Assembly (NCBI GenBank): GCA_946549475.1
Contig: CAMNQO010000058.1
Location: 1-9,355, forward strand
Length of the DNA: 9,355 nt
Source of the DNA: an uncultured Bacteroidales bacterium
GTDB lineage: Bacteria > Bacteroidota > Bacteroidia > Bacteroidales > UBA932
Reading direction: 5' to 3'
Shown: positions 6,021 through 9,355 of the stretch, piece by piece
Layout of the letters: the number at the start of each line of letters is the position of its first letter
How positions within the stretch are numbered: position 1 is the stretch's first letter
Translations under genes and position numbers: made by a program
The notes under the pieces: model-generated
Databases searched by the model: none
Told to the model about the DNA's origin: nothing
What the model saw: only the letters and a program-made list of their open reading frames with translations

Positions 6021-8486
6021 ATGAAAATCTCGTACAATTGGTTGAAAGAGTACCTCGAATGTGAACTCGACCCCGGGCAGATTGCGGAGGCATTGACTTC
6101 CATCGGGCTCGAAGTGGATGCCCTCGAAGAAGTGGAGCAGATACCCGGAGGGCTCAAAGGTGTGATTGTGGCCGAAGTGGTGGAATGTACGGAACATCCC
6201 GATTCCGACCACCTGCACATTACGAAACTCAATACCGGCGAAGGGGAACTGTTGCAGGTGGTGTGCGGCGCCCCCAATGTGGCGGCCGGACAAAAAGTGC
6301 TGCTCGCGACCGTAGGGACCGTGCTGGGAGAGGATTTCAAAATCAAGAAATCCAAAATCCGGGGCGTGGAGTCCCTGGGCATGATCTGCGCCGAGGACGA
6401 ATTGGGCATCGGTGAAGACCACAGCGGCATCATGGTGCTGTCCCCGGACGCTGTTCCCGGTACGCCCGCCAAAGACTACCTCCATCTCAAGACGGATGCC
6501 GTCATCGAAATCGGACTGACCGCCAACCGGGTGGACGCCGCTTCGCACATCGGCGTCGCCCGCGACCTGTATGCTTTTCTCAGATACCGGGGTATTCCGT
6601 GTGCCTTGCACATCCCTTCCGTCGAGGCTTTTGCCGAGAATCAGGTGTCCGGCGAGCCCGTCGGCGTGCAGGTGGACGCTCCCCTCGGAGCCCCCAGATA
6701 TACGGCCACGACCCTGACGGGCGTGCGCGTGGGCCCCTCTCCCCAGTGGCTGCAGGAGCGCCTGCTGAGCATCGGCCTGCGCCCCATCAACAATGTCGTC
6801 GATGTGACCAACTTCGTGCTGATGGAAGTCGGACAGCCTCTCCATGCCTTTGACAAGGCAATGGTCGAGGGAGGTCATATCATCGTCCGTCAGGCGGAAG
6901 AAGGCGAAAAATTCGTCACCCTAGACGGGGTGGAAAGGACGCTGGCCGCGAGCGACCTGATGATAGCCGACACCCGAAAGCCGATGTGTCTGGCCGGCGT
7001 TTTCGGCGGCGAGCAGTCGGGCGTGAGCGACAGGACGGTGGATGTGGTTGTCGAGAGCGCATATTTCAACCCGGGTTTCATCCGCAAGTCATCCAAGCAC
7101 CACGGCCTGAAGACGGATGCTTCTTTCCGCTACGAAAGGGGCTGCGACCCTCTCATTCTCGAATGGGCGGCGGCCCGGGCCGTCACCCTCATCCAGCAGA
7201 TGGCCGGCGGCAAAGTCTGCGGTACGATGCAGAAGGTCTATAGCGAGGACATTGCCCGCAAGCGTGTGGAACTCGATTACGGCCGCATCCAGCGCTTCAT
7301 CGGCAAACAAATCGGGGCGGAGACCATCGAGCGGATTCTCGACTGTCTGGCTTATCGTTTCGTCGAGCGTCGCAAGGACGCGGACGGACAGGTCTGCGGA
7401 GCCCTGGTAGAAGTGCCTTCCTATATGATTGATGTCGAGCGCGAATGTGATGTGGTCGAAGAAATCCTCCGCATCTACGGTTACAACCACATCGAACTTC
7501 CGGAAAGGATGCAGACCTCGGTCAACCCGACCGTGCATCCCGAAGCCGAGGCCGTGAGAAACCGCATTTCCGATTTTCTCGCCGCCAACGGATTTGTGGA
7601 GACCATGAACAACTCCCTGACCAAATCCGCCTATTATACCGGTCTGACGACTTTTCCCGAAACGGCCTGCGTGCGTATTCTCAACCCCTTGTCGTCCGAC
7701 CTGAACGTGATGCGCCAGACCTTGCTTTTCGGCGGTCTGGAAGTCATCGCCCGCAATATCAACCATCAGATTCTCAACCTGCGGACCTTCGAATATGGCA
7801 ATGTGTATGCGATGAAGCCCGAAGGAGACGGCCGTACGCTCGCCAGTTACGAAGAACACAGTTGCTTCTGCCTGATGATGACCGGATCCAAAGAAAAGAT
7901 GTGGCGTCTGGACTCTCAGAAGGGGAGTTTCTTCCAGTTGAAAGGCTATCTCGAACTGCTGCTCAAGCGCATCGGGGCCGATTTGAACACCTTTGCCACC
8001 GATGCCGCCCCCGAAGATATTTATGCCGAAGGGGTGCGCTACCTGCTTCCCGGAAGTGAGACGCCCCTGGCCGTCATGGGCGAAATCAAACGCACGATCC
8101 TGCGTGATTTCGACATCAAGCAGCCCGTCTTTGCTGCGGAAATCAACTGGCCCGCCCTCTTCGAACTGGTCAGGCGCATCAAGATTTTGTTCAAGGAACT
8201 GCCCCGTTATCCCGAAGTCCGCCGTGACCTGGCCCTGCTCGTGGACGACCATGTGCGTTATTCCGATTTGCGTCGTACCGCCGTCCGCGCCGGCAAGAAG
8301 ACCCTCAAGAATGTCACGCTCTTCGATGTCTATCAGGGTGACAAAATCCCGGCGGGAAAGAAACAGTATGCGATGAGTTTCGTCCTGCAAGATACCGAAA
8401 AGACCTTGACTGACCAGGATGTCGAGAAGATCATGGGCAAGATTCTCGCCGGCCTGGGCGGAGAATGGGGCGCGACCCTGCGTTGA
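6021..8486 (+). CDS. pheT: Phenylalanine--tRNA ligase beta subunit
   Basis: 821 residues, near the usual 790-820. With the alpha subunit PheS (not in the window) it forms the (alpha-beta)2 cytoplasmic enzyme that charges tRNA-Phe; the beta chain handles tRNA binding and editing of mischarged tyrosine. Domains in order: N-terminal MKISYNWLKEYL; tRNA-binding OB domain about 40-150 with HPDSDHL and GMICAEDELG (120-129); B3/B4 editing domain about 210-380 with RPINNVVDVTN (254-264), GQPLHAFD (271-278) and ASFRYERG (367-374); B5 domain about 415-485; catalytic-like core with DVVEEILRIYGYNHI; FDX-ACB anticodon-binding domain about 725-821 (LPRYPEVRRDLALLVDD). All parts are present with no break. 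It starts 8 bases after ftsY, which suggests cotranscription. No Phe leader peptide or T-box is visible in so small a gap. Confidence 0.98.
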   Translation: MKISYNWLKEYLECELDPGQIAEALTSIGLEVDALEEVEQIPGGLKGVIVAEVVECTEHPDSDHLHITKLNTGEGELLQVVCGAPNVAAGQKVLLATVGTVLGEDFKIKKSKIRGVESLGMICAEDELGIGEDHSGIMVLSPDAVPGTPAKDYLHLKTDAVIEIGLTANRVDAASHIGVARDLYAFLRYRGIPCALHIPSVEAFAENQVSGEPVGVQVDAPLGAPRYTATTLTGVRVGPSPQWLQERLLSIGLRPINNVVDVTNFVLMEVGQPLHAFDKAMVEGGHIIVRQAEEGEKFVTLDGVERTLAASDLMIADTRKPMCLAGVFGGEQSGVSDRTVDVVVESAYFNPGFIRKSSKHHGLKTDASFRYERGCDPLILEWAAARAVTLIQQMAGGKVCGTMQKVYSEDIARKRVELDYGRIQRFIGKQIGAETIERILDCLAYRFVERRKDADGQVCGALVEVPSYMIDVERECDVVEEILRIYGYNHIELPERMQTSVNPTVHPEAEAVRNRISDFLAANGFVETMNNSLTKSAYYTGLTTFPETACVRILNPLSSDLNVMRQTLLFGGLEVIARNINHQILNLRTFEYGNVYAMKPEGDGRTLASYEEHSCFCLMMTGSKEKMWRLDSQKGSFFQLKGYLELLLKRIGADLNTFATDAAPEDIYAEGVRYLLPGSETPLAVMGEIKRTILRDFDIKQPVFAAEINWPALFELVRRIKILFKELPRYPEVRRDLALLVDDHVRYSDLRRTAVRAGKKTLKNVTLFDVYQGDKIPAGKKQYAMSFVLQDTEKTLTDQDVEKIMGKILAGLGGEWGATLR

Positions 8487-8505
8487 GTTTTACACCGTTC
8501 TGCCG

Positions 8506-9075
8506 ATGAAACGCTTCCTTCTCTTCCTCTTGCTGACGGCCGCCTTGCTCTCGTGTTCCCATCGGGGGCGTGTCATCCCGAAAGACAAGTTGGCAGAGAT
8601 CTATGCGGATATGTTCCTGGCCGACCAATGGGTGACGGAGCGGCGTCTGCGGCACGAATTGGATTCTGCCTCTCTCTACGGAGCCATTCTGGAGCGGCAT
8701 GGGTATAAGGTGGAAGATTACCGTATCACGGTTGAGGAGTATCTCCGGGATCCGGACCGCTATGCCCGAATCGTCAAGAAAACGATGAAAATCCTCGAGA
8801 AGCGGGAAGCGGAAATCAAAGCCGAGATCAAGCGCCGGCAGTCGCTCGGAGACAAAGACAAGGCGCGGGAGGCGTTTAAGCCGCAATGGCGTTTCGCCCT
8901 CTCTCCGATGGATCATCCCGATGTTTTCCATCTGCGCGATTCCGTCCTTATCTATGTGGATTCCATCGGCGACAAACCCTGGATATTTGACAATCATGAA
9001 TACCAACCTCTCCCAATCACCGGCGACGGACACAGTGAGAGTGTGTCTGTCCCTGATGGATCTGACCAGCCTTAA
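8506..9075 (+). CDS. DUF4296 domain lipoprotein
   Basis: 189 residues. The signal peptide MKRFLLFLLLTAALLSC ends in a lipobox (L14 L15 S16 C17), so the mature protein should be a periplasm-facing lipoprotein anchored through Cys17. The region VIPKDKLAEIYADMFLADQWV (about 23-43) followed by LYGAILERHGYKVEDYRITVEEYLRDPDRYARI matches, from memory, the DUF4296 family, which is widespread in Bacteroidota and of unknown function. Residues about 85-105 (KKTMKILEKREAEIKAEIKRR) are strongly helical and charged and may form a coiled coil. The tail after about residue 160 is polar and probably flexible; its last 27 codons overlap the start of deoC in another frame. The ATG at 8506 is the start of the signal peptide, 19 bases after pheT. 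Confidence 0.88.
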   Translation: MKRFLLFLLLTAALLSCSHRGRVIPKDKLAEIYADMFLADQWVTERRLRHELDSASLYGAILERHGYKVEDYRITVEEYLRDPDRYARIVKKTMKILEKREAEIKAEIKRRQSLGDKDKAREAFKPQWRFALSPMDHPDVFHLRDSVLIYVDSIGDKPWIFDNHEYQPLPITGDGHSESVSVPDGSDQP

Positions 9076-9355
9076 GAGTCAGGATACCCCCGCCTCCATC
9101 GGAGCGTTCGTCCAAAAAGTCAACGACTTTCCCCGCCTCTTCCCCGGGCTTCCGCTGCCGGCCGGCCTTTGCGTCTATCCCAACTTCGCCGCCGTCGTCA
9201 AAGACCGTCTGCAAGTTCCCGGCGTGCGCATCGTGTGCGTCAGCGGCGCTTTCCCGGCTTCCCAGTCCTTCCGCGAGGTGAAACGGCTCGAGACCCGCAT
9301 GGCCGTGGAGAACGGGGCGGATGAAATCGACATCGTGCTGGCCCTGAATGCTTTT
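8996..9355 (+). CDS. deoC: Deoxyribose-phosphate aldolase, N-terminal part, truncated by window edge
   Basis: 120 codons are visible. The enzyme splits 2-deoxyribose 5-phosphate into acetaldehyde and glyceraldehyde 3-phosphate in deoxynucleoside breakdown. Visible motifs of the class I aldolase barrel are LMDLTSL (20-26), GLCVYPNF (57-64), VRIVCVSGAFPASQ, LETRMAVENGADEIDIV (to 114). D112 in ADEID probably corresponds to the catalytic Asp102 of E. coli DeoC; the two essential lysines lie beyond the window. The ATG at 8996 is chosen because the first barrel strand (VRVCLSLMDLT) must be included, and it gives about the same N-terminal length as E. coli DeoC. Later candidates are GTG at 9035 and 9041 and ATG at 9056, the last of which would cut into the fold. 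The gene overlaps the lipoprotein gene by 80 bases. Confidence 0.93.
   Translation, partial: MNTNLSQSPATDTVRVCLSLMDLTSLKSQDTPASIGAFVQKVNDFPRLFPGLPLPAGLCVYPNFAAVVKDRLQVPGVRIVCVSGAFPASQSFREVKRLETRMAVENGADEIDIVLALNAF

Noticed and set aside
5388..6878. Long minus-strand open frames opposite ftsY and pheT (also 5020-6093 and 7089-8390)
   Set aside because: They mirror the coding frames of intact core genes, have His/Gly/Asp-rich compositions typical of antisense translation, and no plausible start signals.

Overview
The window looks like the chromosome of a high-GC member of the Bacteroidales (phylum Bacteroidota). Three signs support this: promoter elements of the Bacteroides type (TAnnTTTG) sit just upstream of several genes, the gene families are typical of the phylum (a DUF4296 lipoprotein, an M23 peptidase with the N-terminal region found in this phylum, a DUF234-type ATPase), and the protein sequences resemble those of Bacteroidota. 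The genus cannot be named from the sequence alone. Most of the window is core housekeeping DNA. No tRNA, rRNA, CRISPR array, insertion sequence or prophage gene was seen.

Layout. Positions 1-436 (minus) hold the N-terminal part of an M23-family cell-wall peptidase that runs off the left edge. Positions 458-1918 (minus) encode an AAA/STAND-like ATPase with a C-terminal PD-(D/E)XK nuclease-like domain, in clearly AT-richer DNA than its neighbours. A 202-base divergent intergenic region (1919-2120) carries two back-to-back promoters with a striking nested inverted-repeat cluster between them. Then come uvrB (2121-4250, plus) and, convergent with it across a 33-base gap that contains a hairpin, a YigZ/IMPACT-family gene (4284-4934, minus). 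A 100-base divergent promoter region (4935-5034) separates yigZ from a tight plus-strand gene cluster: ftsY (5035-6012), pheT (6021-8486), a DUF4296 lipoprotein (8506-9075) and the 5' part of deoC (8996 to the right edge). Gaps are 8 and 19 bases, and deoC overlaps the lipoprotein gene by 80 bases, so the four are probably one transcription unit.

The genes belong to separate cellular tasks: envelope maintenance (M23, DUF4296), DNA repair (UvrB), SRP-dependent membrane targeting (FtsY), tRNA charging (PheT) and deoxynucleoside catabolism (DeoC). I do not see a complete new multi-gene system. The points most worth a second look are the nested inverted repeats between the ATPase and uvrB promoters, the likely horizontally acquired ATPase-nuclease, a clean 2 x 12-residue tandem duplication next to the conserved motif of YigZ, the apparently leaderless ftsY promoter, and the long lipoprotein/deoC overlap.
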